Assembly (NCBI GenBank): GCA_036272195.1
Contig: DATAZE010000043.1
Coordinates: 1 to 64,000 of the forward strand
Direction: 5' to 3'
Origin: DASXHY01 sp036272195
GTDB lineage: Bacteria > Verrucomicrobiota > Verrucomicrobiia > Limisphaerales > DASXHY01
DNA: 64,000 bases
Below the pieces are notes generated by a model. It did not search any database, was not told the DNA's origin, and saw nothing but the letters and a program-made list of their open reading frames with translations. Each line of letters opens with the position of its first letter. Positions within the stretch are counted from its first letter, which is position 1. Positions 37,701 to 45,315 of the stretch are shown here, piece by piece. The position numbers and the translations under genes are program-made.

Positions 37701-38615
37701 CCGTCGCCGATCCGCAACAAGATCAACGAAATCATCGGCAGCTTTAAGAAGAAATTCGACGACCTGCAAATGCAGTACGACGAAGAAATGGAACGTGCCG
37801 AAGCGGGTGAAGGCGTGGACAGCGGCGTGGTGAAGTCGGTGAAGGTTTACATCGCTTCCAAACGCAAACTGTCGGTTGGTGACAAAATGGCAGGACGCCA
37901 CGGTAACAAGGGTGTCGTCGCCAAGATCGTCGCCGAAGAAGACATGCCGTTCCTCAACGACGGAACTCCGGTGGACATCGTTTTGAATCCGCTGGGCGTG
38001 CCCTCGCGCATGAACGTCGGGCAGGTGTTGGAAACGCACTTGGGCTGGGCGGCCAGGCTGCTCGGCATGAAGTTCGCCACACCGGTATTCGACGGCATCA
38101 AAGAGAAGGAAGTGCGCGGTTACCTCGACCAGGCGAAATTGCCGAACCACGGCAAGACGCATCTGATCGACGGACGCACCGGCGAACGCTTCGACCAGGA
38201 AATTGTCGTCGGCTACATCTACATGATGAAGCTGGGTCACTTGGTTGCGGACAAAATTCACGCGCGCGCAGTCGGGCCTTATTCGCTCGTCACGCAACAG
38301 CCGCTGGGCGGCAAGGCGCAATACGGCGGCCAGCGCTTCGGCGAAATGGAAGTGTGGGCCATGGAAGCCTACGGCGCCGCTTACACGCTGCAGGAACTGC
38401 TCACCGTCAAATCCGACGACGTGCAGGGCCGCACGCGGATTTACGAAAGCATTGTCAAAGGCGACAACGCGCTGGAGGCCGGCATTCCGGAATCCTTCAA
38501 CGTGTTGGTCAAGGAAATGCAGTCGCTCGGTCTCGACGTGAAGGTTGGTTACTCCAACCCGGTTGACCAGGCGGCTTCTGAACAGGGGGCAGCCACCGCA
38601 TTGGCGGCTGTTTAA
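34734..38615 (+). CDS. rpoB: DNA-directed RNA polymerase subunit beta
   Basis: The 1293-residue catalytic core subunit of RNA polymerase. The fork/rifampicin region (about 36130-36200) reads SQLSQFMDQINPLAE and carries the residues equivalent to D516, H526 and S531 of E. coli. The position equivalent to N518 is Ile (36162-36164). MAGRHGNKGV and the C-terminal LGGKAQYGGQRFGEMEVWA are typical. It is followed by rpoC with a 41-base gap. Confidence 0.98.
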   Translation: MPSRAIAERVNFGKIKEIIAPPNLIELQTNSYHEFLQAEIPQSKRKNLGLQAVFTEVFPIESYDGKCVLDFHSYEIGEPKLDWLECLREGLTFGAPLYVTFLLKEEKGTKEEKVFMGELPLMTPQGTFVINGAERVIVSQLHRSPGLAFEATQHPNGKTLHSFRIIPDRGSWYEAQFDTSDLLYVYLDRKKRRRKFLTTTFFRALSFLDAEARGDDSKKRDATKTGTDEEILKLFYDVEELSVKEAEKLDDLPNKVLIEDATDSDKGLVVARAFEPLSKAVVKQIAELGVNKIKVVDTTADEGIIIKCMKKDPAKNEEEALKDIYRRLRPGDPPTAANARALIKRLFFDAKRYDLGRVGRYKINQKLGIKGGDSRILTKEDLVAATKYLLRLKKGEGSLDDIDHLGSRRVRTVGELLANQCRVGLARTERLVKERMTLFDQGVEAMSPQKLINPKALSAVIRDFFGRSQLSQFMDQINPLAELTHKRRLSALGPGGLSRDRAGFEVRDVHPSHYGRICPVETPEGPNIGLIASLATFARINDFGFLETPYRKVESGRVTEKIDYLTADREEAHTIAQANTPVDDKGKFTQDRILCRSRGGDFVDLEPARVDYMDVSPKQLVSVAASLIPFLEHDDANRALMGSNMQRQAVPLLVTESPFVATGLEDRVARDSRAVIVAEEAGKVASVTGSQIIITENGQLPDTKKKIKHDPEKGVWVYQVRKFMRSNAATCINQKILVHKGEHVKKGQIIADGPCTQGGELALGRNVLVAFMPWNGYNFEDAILISERIVKDDVFTSIHIDEFEVAARDTKLGPEEITRDIPNLGDEALKNLGPDGVIRVGAEVKPGDILVGKITPKSETELAPEERLLRAIFGEKAADVKDTSLKVPSGTYGIVMDVKVSSKKESDRERTVTSEEKKQAKQVEDEYRKKTDELRDQLTEALSNILLGEKIPLDVVNSETGEIIIPANRKITKTLLRKLATVYDRIEIDPSPIRNKINEIIGSFKKKFDDLQMQYDEEMERAEAGEGVDSGVVKSVKVYIASKRKLSVGDKMAGRHGNKGVVAKIVAEEDMPFLNDGTPVDIVLNPLGVPSRMNVGQVLETHLGWAARLLGMKFATPVFDGIKEKEVRGYLDQAKLPNHGKTHLIDGRTGERFDQEIVVGYIYMMKLGHLVADKIHARAVGPYSLVTQQPLGGKAQYGGQRFGEMEVWAMEAYGAAYTLQELLTVKSDDVQGRTRIYESIVKGDNALEAGIPESFNVLVKEMQSLGLDVKVGYSNPVDQAASEQGAATALAAV

Positions 38616-38656
38616 CTGAGTTTTTAGCGCGAGAAACATTCGCCGAAAGAAATTGT

Positions 38657-41600
38657 ATGAGCATGATTAGTTCGAAAGAAAATGCCCGGGAGTTGCTCGG
38701 GTTGGATAAGGTGAACCAGGTGGATTACGTCGCGATCCAGGTCGCGTCGCCTGAAGCCATTCGTTCCTGGTCCAAGGGGGAAGTTAAGAACCCCGAGACC
38801 ATCAATTACCGCACGTTCAAGCCTGAAAAGGGCGGCTTGTTTTGCGAACGCATTTTCGGTCCCGTGAAGGATTGGGAATGCTCCTGCGGAAAGTATAAAC
38901 GCATCAAGCACCGCGGCGTCGTTTGCGACCGTTGCGGCGTGGAAGTGACTCTCGCGCGCGTGCGCCGCGAGCGCATGGGCCATATCGAATTGGCCGTGCC
39001 GGTCTGCCATATCTGGTTCTTCAAGTGCATGCCGTCGCGCATTGGCCTCGTGCTGGACATGACGGCCCGCAACCTCGAGCGCGTCATCTATTATGAGGAT
39101 TACATGGTGATCGATCCCGGATCGACGCCGCTCAAGCAAAACCAATTGCTCAGTGAGCATGAGTATCGCGAAGCGCGCGAAACCTACGGCGCGGAAGCGT
39201 TCCTCGCCAAAATGGGCGCGGAAGCCGTGCGCGACGCGCTTGCCAAAGTGGATTTGGGCAAAGGCGTGGAAAATCTCCAGATCGGCATGACCGAAACCAA
39301 GAGCAAGCAGATCCGCAAGAAAATCGCGAAGCGCATCAAGCTGCTCCAGGGTTTGCAATCATCGAAGAGCCGTCCGGAATGGATGATTCTTACGGTGTTG
39401 CCGGTGATTCCGCCGGACCTGCGTCCGCTCGTTCCGCTGGAAGGCGGACGGTTTGCGACGTCGGATTTGAACGATCTTTATCGCCGGGTCATCAACCGCA
39501 ACAACCGGTTGAAAAACCTGCTCCAGCTCAAGACGCCGGAAGTCATCATCCGCAACGAAAAACGCATGCTGCAGGAAGCTGTGGACGCGTTGTTCGACAA
39601 CGGCCGCCATGGCCGTGCCGTCACGGGCGCCGGCAATCGTTCGCTGAAATCCCTGAGCGACATGCTCAAGGGCAAGAGCGGGCGTTTCCGCCAGAACCTG
39701 CTCGGCAAACGCGTGGATTACTCGGGCCGTTCAGTCATTGTCATCGGTCCCGAACTCAAGCTGCATCAGTGCGGTTTGCCGAAGAAGATGGCGCTCGTGT
39801 TGTTCGAGCCGTTCATCATCCGCCGCCTCAAAGAACTCGGCTACGTGCATACTGTGCGTTCGGCCAAGAAAATGATTGAGCGGCAGACGACCGAAGTCTG
39901 GGACATCCTGGAAGAAGTCACCAAGGGCCACCCGGTCCTGCTCAATCGCGCACCGACGTTGCATCGTTTGTCAGTGCAGGCGTTCGAGCCGCAATTGATC
40001 GAGGGCGAAGCGATCCGCATTCATCCGCTCGTTTGTACCGCTTACAACGCGGACTTCGACGGTGACCAGATGGCGGTGCACGTGCCGCTGTCGGTGGAAG
40101 CGCAGATGGAAGCGCGCCTGTTGATGATGGCGCCGAACAACATCTTCAGCCCGTCGTCTGGCAAGCCGATCATCACGCCGACGCAGGACATCACGCTGGG
40201 TTGCTATTACCTGAGCGCCGAGCCGCGCACCCCGATGCCGGCCAAGATCGACACGTTGAAATTATTTGGTTCGAAGACCGAAGTGATTTTCGCGTATGAC
40301 GACGGCTCCGTGACGACTCACGAGCGCATTCGCCTGGCGAATCCCGACCTCGGCAAGCCAACGCATTTCGGCAACGCCGATAACAAAGTGATCGTGACCA
40401 CGGTGGGCCGCGTTCTCTTCAGCGAGATCTGGCCGCCGGAGATGGGATTCCCTAACAAGGTGGTCAAGAAGAGCGAACTCGGCGACCTCATCTGGCGCTG
40501 CTACAAGATTTGCGGCCATGACAAGACGGTCATCATGCTCGACAAATTGAAAGAGCTCGGCTTCGTCAACGCGACGAAGGCCGGTGTCTCCATCGGCATC
40601 GATGACATGATTATTCCTGACGAGAAGGATCAGGAAATCAAGACCGCGCAAGGTCTCATCAAGGAAGTCGAAAAACAGCATCGCAAGGGTGTCATCACTT
40701 CCGGCGAACGTTACAACAAGATTGTCGATATCTGGACCCATGCGACGGACCAGATCGCGAACGTCATGTTCAAGACCCTGGAAAAAAACCAGGGCAAGAA
40801 GGAATTCAATCCGGTGTTCCTGATGGTGGACTCGGGCGCGCGTGGCAATCGCCAGCAGGTGCGTCAGCTCGCCGGCGTGCGCGGCCTCATGGCCAAGCCG
40901 AGCGGCGACATCATCGAGAAGCCGATTTTGTCGAACTTCCGCGAAGGGTTGACCGTGTTGGAGTATTTCATCTCCACGCACGGCGCGCGCAAAGGTCTGG
41001 CCGATACCGCGCTGAAGACCGCCGACTCGGGTTACATGACCCGCAAGCTGGTGGACGTGGCGCAGGACGTGATCATTCGCGAACAGGATTGCGGAACGAG
41101 CAACGGCATCTGGGTGCAGGCCATTTATGAAGGCGAAGACGAAGTGGTGAAACTCGCCGATCGTCTCGTGGGCCGTTATTCCTGCGACGACATCAAGAAT
41201 CCGCAGAACCCGAAGGAAATGCTCGCCAAAGCAAACGAGGAAATTGACGAACTCAAAGCCAAGGCGATTGATTTGAGCGGCGTTGAGAAAGTCAAAATCC
41301 GCTCGGTGCTCACTTGCGAGAGCAAGCACGGCATCTGTATGTATTGTTACGGCCGCAATCTCGCGACCGGCAATCTCGTCAAGCTCGGCGAGGCGACCGG
41401 CATCATTGCCGCGCAATCGATCGGCGAGCCTGGCACGCAGCTCACGATGCGTACCTTCCATATCGGTGGTACTGCCTCGGCCGTGTTCAAGCAGCCCCAG
41501 ATCAAGGCGAAGTTCGACGGCACGATCCGTTACAACGAATTGCGCATTGTGCAACTCGAGGACGGCAACAGCATCGTGCTGAATAAGAACGGCAGCGTTT

Positions 41601-42808
41601 CCATTCTGGCCGAAGACGGCCGCGAACTGGAAAACCACAATATCGTCATCGGCTCAGTCATCGCCGTGCCGGATGGCGGCAAGGTCAAGAAGGGCGACAC
41701 CTTCGTGCAGTGGGATCCTTACAACGTCCCGATTCTCTCCGAGAAAGCGGGCAAGGTGAAGTTCCACGACATCATCGAGGGCGTCACCATGAAGCAGGAA
41801 ATGGATGAGCAGACGCAGCAGGAAGCGATGGTCATCATCGAACATAAGGAAGATTTGCATCCGCAGATCATCATTATGGATGCGGAAGGCGAACCGGTTG
41901 CGAATTATCCGATTCCGTCCGGCGCGCACATCGTCGTGAGTGAGGCCGACCATATTGTCGCCGGCACGTTGATGGCCAAGACGCCGCGCAAGAGTTCGAA
42001 GACGAAGGACATCACCGGCGGTTTGCCGCGTGTGGCCGAGTTGTTCGAAGCGCGCCGTCCCAAGGACGCCTCGGAGATTTCGAAGATCGACGGTATTGTC
42101 GATTTCGGCCCGAGCGTGCGTGGCAAACGCTGCATCGTCATCAAAGACCAGCAGACGGGCGTGGAAGAGGAACACCTCATCGCGATCGGCAAGCACGTGA
42201 TCGTGTTCAAGGGCGATTTCGTGAAGAAAGGCCAGCAGTTGACTGAAGGCCCGATCGATCCGCACGAGATTCTGGACATTTGCGGCCCGCAAGAATTGCA
42301 GGAGCATTTGGTGAACGAAGTGCAGGAAGTTTATCGTCTGCAAGGCGTGACGATCAACGACAAGCACATTGAAATCATTGTGCGCCAGATGTTGCGCAAG
42401 GTACGCATCACGGAACCTGGCGATACGACGTTCCTTTGGGGCGAGCAGATCGACAAGCTCGAGTTCGAGGAAGAGAATTCGCGCGTCGAGAAGATGGGTG
42501 GCAAGCCCGCGGAAGCGCAGCCGGTGCTGCTCGGAATCACGAAGGCGTCGCTGGAAACCGAAAGTTTCCTGAGCGCTGCGTCGTTCCAGGACACGACCCG
42601 TGTGCTGACCGAAGCCGCGACTCGCGCCAAGGTGGATTACCTACGCGGGTTCAAGGAAAACGTCATCATGGGCCATATCATCCCGGCGGGCACCGGTTTC
42701 GATCATCATCGCAAGGTGACTTTGAAGCCGCTGGTGGAATTGCCGGAAGAGCCCGAACCGCAGCAGGAAGAAGCGACTGCCCCGGCGGAGAACCCGCTGG
42801 TGGGCTAA
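38657..42808 (+). CDS. rpoC: DNA-directed RNA polymerase subunit beta'
   Basis: A 1383-residue subunit. The N-terminal zinc-binding region has Cys-rich CSCGKYKRI and CDRCGVEV, the active-site loop is NADFDGDQMAVH (Mg2+-binding aspartates), and the trigger-loop region is followed by C-terminal segments with TSNGIWVQA and the second Cys cluster CESKHGICMYCYG. A strong terminator follows directly. Confidence 0.98.
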   Translation: MSMISSKENARELLGLDKVNQVDYVAIQVASPEAIRSWSKGEVKNPETINYRTFKPEKGGLFCERIFGPVKDWECSCGKYKRIKHRGVVCDRCGVEVTLARVRRERMGHIELAVPVCHIWFFKCMPSRIGLVLDMTARNLERVIYYEDYMVIDPGSTPLKQNQLLSEHEYREARETYGAEAFLAKMGAEAVRDALAKVDLGKGVENLQIGMTETKSKQIRKKIAKRIKLLQGLQSSKSRPEWMILTVLPVIPPDLRPLVPLEGGRFATSDLNDLYRRVINRNNRLKNLLQLKTPEVIIRNEKRMLQEAVDALFDNGRHGRAVTGAGNRSLKSLSDMLKGKSGRFRQNLLGKRVDYSGRSVIVIGPELKLHQCGLPKKMALVLFEPFIIRRLKELGYVHTVRSAKKMIERQTTEVWDILEEVTKGHPVLLNRAPTLHRLSVQAFEPQLIEGEAIRIHPLVCTAYNADFDGDQMAVHVPLSVEAQMEARLLMMAPNNIFSPSSGKPIITPTQDITLGCYYLSAEPRTPMPAKIDTLKLFGSKTEVIFAYDDGSVTTHERIRLANPDLGKPTHFGNADNKVIVTTVGRVLFSEIWPPEMGFPNKVVKKSELGDLIWRCYKICGHDKTVIMLDKLKELGFVNATKAGVSIGIDDMIIPDEKDQEIKTAQGLIKEVEKQHRKGVITSGERYNKIVDIWTHATDQIANVMFKTLEKNQGKKEFNPVFLMVDSGARGNRQQVRQLAGVRGLMAKPSGDIIEKPILSNFREGLTVLEYFISTHGARKGLADTALKTADSGYMTRKLVDVAQDVIIREQDCGTSNGIWVQAIYEGEDEVVKLADRLVGRYSCDDIKNPQNPKEMLAKANEEIDELKAKAIDLSGVEKVKIRSVLTCESKHGICMYCYGRNLATGNLVKLGEATGIIAAQSIGEPGTQLTMRTFHIGGTASAVFKQPQIKAKFDGTIRYNELRIVQLEDGNSIVLNKNGSVSILAEDGRELENHNIVIGSVIAVPDGGKVKKGDTFVQWDPYNVPILSEKAGKVKFHDIIEGVTMKQEMDEQTQQEAMVIIEHKEDLHPQIIIMDAEGEPVANYPIPSGAHIVVSEADHIVAGTLMAKTPRKSSKTKDITGGLPRVAELFEARRPKDASEISKIDGIVDFGPSVRGKRCIVIKDQQTGVEEEHLIAIGKHVIVFKGDFVKKGQQLTEGPIDPHEILDICGPQELQEHLVNEVQEVYRLQGVTINDKHIEIIVRQMLRKVRITEPGDTTFLWGEQIDKLEFEEENSRVEKMGGKPAEAQPVLLGITKASLETESFLSAASFQDTTRVLTEAATRAKVDYLRGFKENVIMGHIIPAGTGFDHHRKVTLKPLVELPEEPEPQQEEATAPAENPLVG

Positions 42809-42824
42809 GACATTTGAATATCAC

Positions 42825-42855
42825 AAGGCCGGTTCCGAAAGGGACCGGCCTTTTT
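42825..42855 (+). terminator. Intrinsic terminator after rpoC
   Basis: AAGGCCGGTTCC pairs with GGGACCGGCCTT around a GAAA tetraloop, followed by TTTTT. The stop codon of the minus-strand nucleotidyltransferase gene lies just beyond, so this may end transcription from both sides. Confidence 0.9.
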
Positions 42856-42856
42856 G

Positions 42857-43381
42857 TTAGGATATCGGAGGAGATTCGCCTCGTTCGGCAAACCAGCGGT
42901 GCAGGAAAACCAAATCCGCCGCGTCTTTTTCTCGGTGGGTATTTCGCTTCATGCGCCACAGCAATCGTGGCGATGCAAAAGGAATTGCGACGCCGTCTAT
43001 TTCGCGTATGACCGTGTCTTTGACGGCCTCCGCAAAATCAATTCCGCTCGCGCGAGCCATGAGATCCACCAAAATTTCATCGGCCACGCGAATGACAGTA
43101 TGCTGTTCAAGTTCTCCCGGTTGAAGCTCGCGGACGGCGTTGTCGGGCAAAGTGGCCAGAGCCGCGAAAACCCGGCTCTCATTATCTCGATCGGATGCCA
43201 CCACAAGGTCGATGTCCATAGTGCCCCGATTATAGCCGGCAGCGCGAATGGCAAACCCCCCGATGACGATATAACGCGCACCACGCAGGTTGAGTTCGCG
43301 ACAAAGGTTTCGCAAATCCTCAACTGTCGGTTCGCGGGATTCTAGCTCGGATTCCGGCGTGTGATCATCCGCCATAGCCAT
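42857..43381 (-). CDS. Nucleotidyltransferase-fold protein (toxin-antitoxin-like module, NTase component)
   Basis: A 174-residue protein with the minimal nucleotidyltransferase pattern: IVIGGFAIRAAGY followed by R-G-T-M-D-I-D-L, the G-G...T-x-D-x-D arrangement that binds metal and NTP. A later segment, LVDLMARASGIDFAEAV, is typical of the family. It overlaps by 40 bases the upstream 74-residue gene, and the pair resembles AbiEii-type or other NTase two-gene modules. The role (toxin, defence or RNA modification) is inferred. It lies between rpoC and rpsL. Confidence 0.8.
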   Translation of the reverse strand: MAMADDHTPESELESREPTVEDLRNLCRELNLRGARYIVIGGFAIRAAGYNRGTMDIDLVVASDRDNESRVFAALATLPDNAVRELQPGELEQHTVIRVADEILVDLMARASGIDFAEAVKDTVIREIDGVAIPFASPRLLWRMKRNTHREKDAADLVFLHRWFAERGESPPIS

Positions 43382-43566
43382 TCATCAGCTTCCTCATGGG
43401 TTCGAAAACGATGGACGCCGCGTGGCACTCGTAAACCGCCGAATGCTTTCTGCCAGGCGATGGCATCCGCCTTTTTGCTCGTTTTGGTGGAAAGAGCGTC
43501 AGGACTTTTCCGCCGACCAACAAAGCGGTCAATTTTTTCCTCAAGGTTAATGAGGGGCTGCTTCAT
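43342..43566 (-). CDS. Small protein partner of the nucleotidyltransferase (antitoxin-like)
   Basis: A 74-residue basic protein starting MKQPLINLEEKIDRFVG and ending GVHRFRTHEEADEWLWRM. That ending is common in small proteins encoded before minimal nucleotidyltransferases. It precedes the NTase and overlaps it by 40 bases, so the two are translationally linked. The assignment as antitoxin rests on gene order only. Confidence 0.65.
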   Translation of the reverse strand: MKQPLINLEEKIDRFVGRRKSPDALSTKTSKKADAIAWQKAFGGLRVPRGVHRFRTHEEADEWLWRMITRRNPS

Positions 43567-43667
43567 GGCCGTTCAGGGTAAGTCAGTGGCTCCCGCGACG
43601 CAAGCCAGCGGAATTCCATTCCTTATTCGGAAAGCAAAAACTGGACTATGGTTCTGCTGCCGAAAAC

Positions 43668-43895
43668 ATGGTTGAATCGTTGAGGATGCAACCGTCGCGC
43701 CTCGTCATTGCTTTGTTGTTGATTGCCGGTCCGGCGGCAGCGGCCCCGCTGGTTTTTGCCGAAGCGCGGCCAATTCCCGAAATGAATACTCTATTCGAGC
43801 AGACGAATAGCTGGATTGGCGGAGACGGGGTTTATTCCGTGGCGCTGACACCGGAGCGGACTTTGTGGCTGTTCAGTGATATCAAAAAGGGTTAA
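43668..43895 (+). pseudogene. Truncated N-terminus of a secreted beta-propeller-type protein
   Basis: An open frame of 75 residues with a signal peptide (PSRLVIALLLIAGPAAAA) followed by NSWIGGDGVYSVALTPERTLWLFSD, the opening of a larger secreted propeller-like family in which the sequence normally continues for several hundred residues. Here it stops after ...SDIKKG. The stop lies where the repeat region 43893-44071 begins, so the gene was probably cut by repeat-associated rearrangement. ATG 43686 is an alternative start. Confidence 0.65.
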
Positions 43896-44071
43896 AGCCT
43901 CCTAACGGGCGTGTTGCCCAAAAGATTTCGAAACGCGAAATACTGTTTATGGTTGAGGAAGACGCGCGCAAATCGGTGAGTTTGACCTTCACCAAGAGAA
44001 AATTTGAGCCTCGTTACCTCGTCTGCTACTAGATATTGGTTTGGGCAATACGCCCTGACGTCGGCTGCTAC
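43893..44071. repeat. Nested REP-like palindromes between the gene remnant and rpsL
   Basis: AGCCTCCTAACGGGCGTG...CCCAAA at 43896-43922 is answered by TTTGGGCAATACGCCCTG and TCGGCTGCTAC ending at 44071. Inside lies a complete GAGCCTCGTTACC...CTGCTAC copy at 44006-44029. These are members of the GTAGCAGCCGACGT... family also seen at 52370-52393 and in mutY at 27611-27678. Confidence 0.75.
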
Positions 44072-44159
44072 AGTTTCAATGTGAAACCCGTAAAACGGGC
44101 CTTGAAACCGTTATCTCCGCAAGGTATTTTTCCGAGCTGTGGAAATTGGCAAATAGTTG

Positions 44160-44187
44160 TTGCAACACCTCTTCTTTTTGTTATATT
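44160..44187 (+). promoter_or_regulatory. Promoter of the rpsL-rpsG-fusA unit
   Basis: TTGCAA at 44160-44165, a 16-base spacer and TATATT at 44182-44187. The layout is nearly identical to the candidate before rpsJ, suggesting shared control of ribosomal units. Transcription would start about 55 bases before rpsL. Confidence 0.5.
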
Positions 44188-44248
44188 CCGCGCTCCGTTT
44201 GTCCCGATTAAAAGGGAAGCGGGACAGATAATTAGATTTTACAGCAAA

Positions 44249-44650
44249 ATGCCGACAATCAATCAATTGGTTCGTAAAGGGCGTAGCAAAATCCGCTACA
44301 AGTCCAAATCTCCCGCGTTGCAAAACTCGCCGTTCCGCCGCGGCGTCTGCATCCAGGTGATGACCCGCACTCCCAAGAAGCCTAACTCGGCGATGCGCAA
44401 GGTCGCGAAAGTGCGCCTGACGAATGGCTATGAAGTCATCGCGTATATTCCCGATGAAGGCCACAATTTGCAGGAGCACTCGATTGTGCTCGTGCGTGGC
44501 GGACGCGTGAAGGATTTGCCCGGCGTGCGCTATCATATTGTGCGCGGCACGCTCGACGCCGCCGGTGTGGAAAAACGCCGCGTGAGCCGTTCCAAGTACG
44601 GCGTCAAGCGCCCGAAGGAAGCCAAAGCCGGCGCTGCTCCGAAAGCGTAA
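44249..44650 (+). CDS. rpsL: Small ribosomal subunit protein uS12 (S12)
   Basis: A 133-residue protein of the decoding centre; ATG 44249 (MPTINQLVRKGR) is the conserved start although the frame opens earlier. TPKKPNSAMRKVAKVRL and the RGGRVKDLPGVRYH loop are diagnostic. The lysines corresponding to E. coli K42 and K87 are unchanged, so no streptomycin-resistance substitution is seen. Confidence 0.97.
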   Translation: MPTINQLVRKGRSKIRYKSKSPALQNSPFRRGVCIQVMTRTPKKPNSAMRKVAKVRLTNGYEVIAYIPDEGHNLQEHSIVLVRGGRVKDLPGVRYHIVRGTLDAAGVEKRRVSRSKYGVKRPKEAKAGAAPKA

Positions 44651-44685
44651 TTACGATTTAACTGTTTAACATATTTAACGAACTC

Positions 44686-45159
44686 ATGTCACGAAGACGA
44701 CAAGCGACGAGACGGCCGATCCAGAGCGATGCGAAATTCAACAGCACGCTGGTTTCGCGCCTGGTGAACACGGTGATGATTGGCGGCAAGAAGAGCACGG
44801 CGCAACGAATTGTTTACGGCGCGTTCGACCAAATCGCGGAGAAAAATCCCGCGAGCAACCCGCTGGAAATTTTGCAGCGCGCGGTTGACAACGCCAAGCC
44901 TCGCCTCGAAGTTAAGGCCCGCCGCGTGGGCGGAGCGACCTACCAGGTGCCGGTGGAAGTGACGAGTGATCGCCAATTCGCGCTGGCGTTGCGCTGGCTG
45001 GTTGATTTTGCCGATGCGCGCAAGGGGCAGCCGATGAAGGAAGCCCTCGCCGCGGAAATTTTGGAAGCCTATCAGGGGCAGGGCAATGCCATTCGCAAAC
45101 GCGATGAAGTGCATAAGATGGCGCAGGCGAACAAGGCGTTCGCGCATTTCCGCTGGTAG
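44686..45159 (+). CDS. rpsG: Small ribosomal subunit protein uS7 (S7)
   Basis: A 157-residue head protein that nucleates 30S head assembly and binds 16S rRNA. Motifs: VSRLVNTVMIGGKKSTAQ, NAKPRLEVKARRVGGATYQVP and the C-terminal NKAFAHFRW. It follows rpsL by 35 bases and is followed by a terminator. Confidence 0.96.
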   Translation: MSRRRQATRRPIQSDAKFNSTLVSRLVNTVMIGGKKSTAQRIVYGAFDQIAEKNPASNPLEILQRAVDNAKPRLEVKARRVGGATYQVPVEVTSDRQFALALRWLVDFADARKGQPMKEALAAEILEAYQGQGNAIRKRDEVHKMAQANKAFAHFRW

Positions 45160-45178
45160 TCCCGGGTCATTTTCCCAC

Positions 45179-45205
45179 GCCCCGACTATGCTCGGGGCGT
45201 TTTTG
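45179..45205 (+). terminator. Intrinsic terminator after rpsG
   Basis: CGCCCCGA and TCGGGGCG form the stem around CTATGC, followed by TTTTTG. It separates rpsL-rpsG from fusA, so fusA may need its own promoter; none was identified in the gap 45206-45315. Confidence 0.8.
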
Positions 45206-45315
45206 TTATAAAGGTTTGATGGTTAACTGAGTTAAAAAGCGAAAGCAGCGAAAAGCGCGAACGGATTAAACTCATCAGCCTATTTAACCAGTCACTGATT
45301 TAACGATTTAAATTT

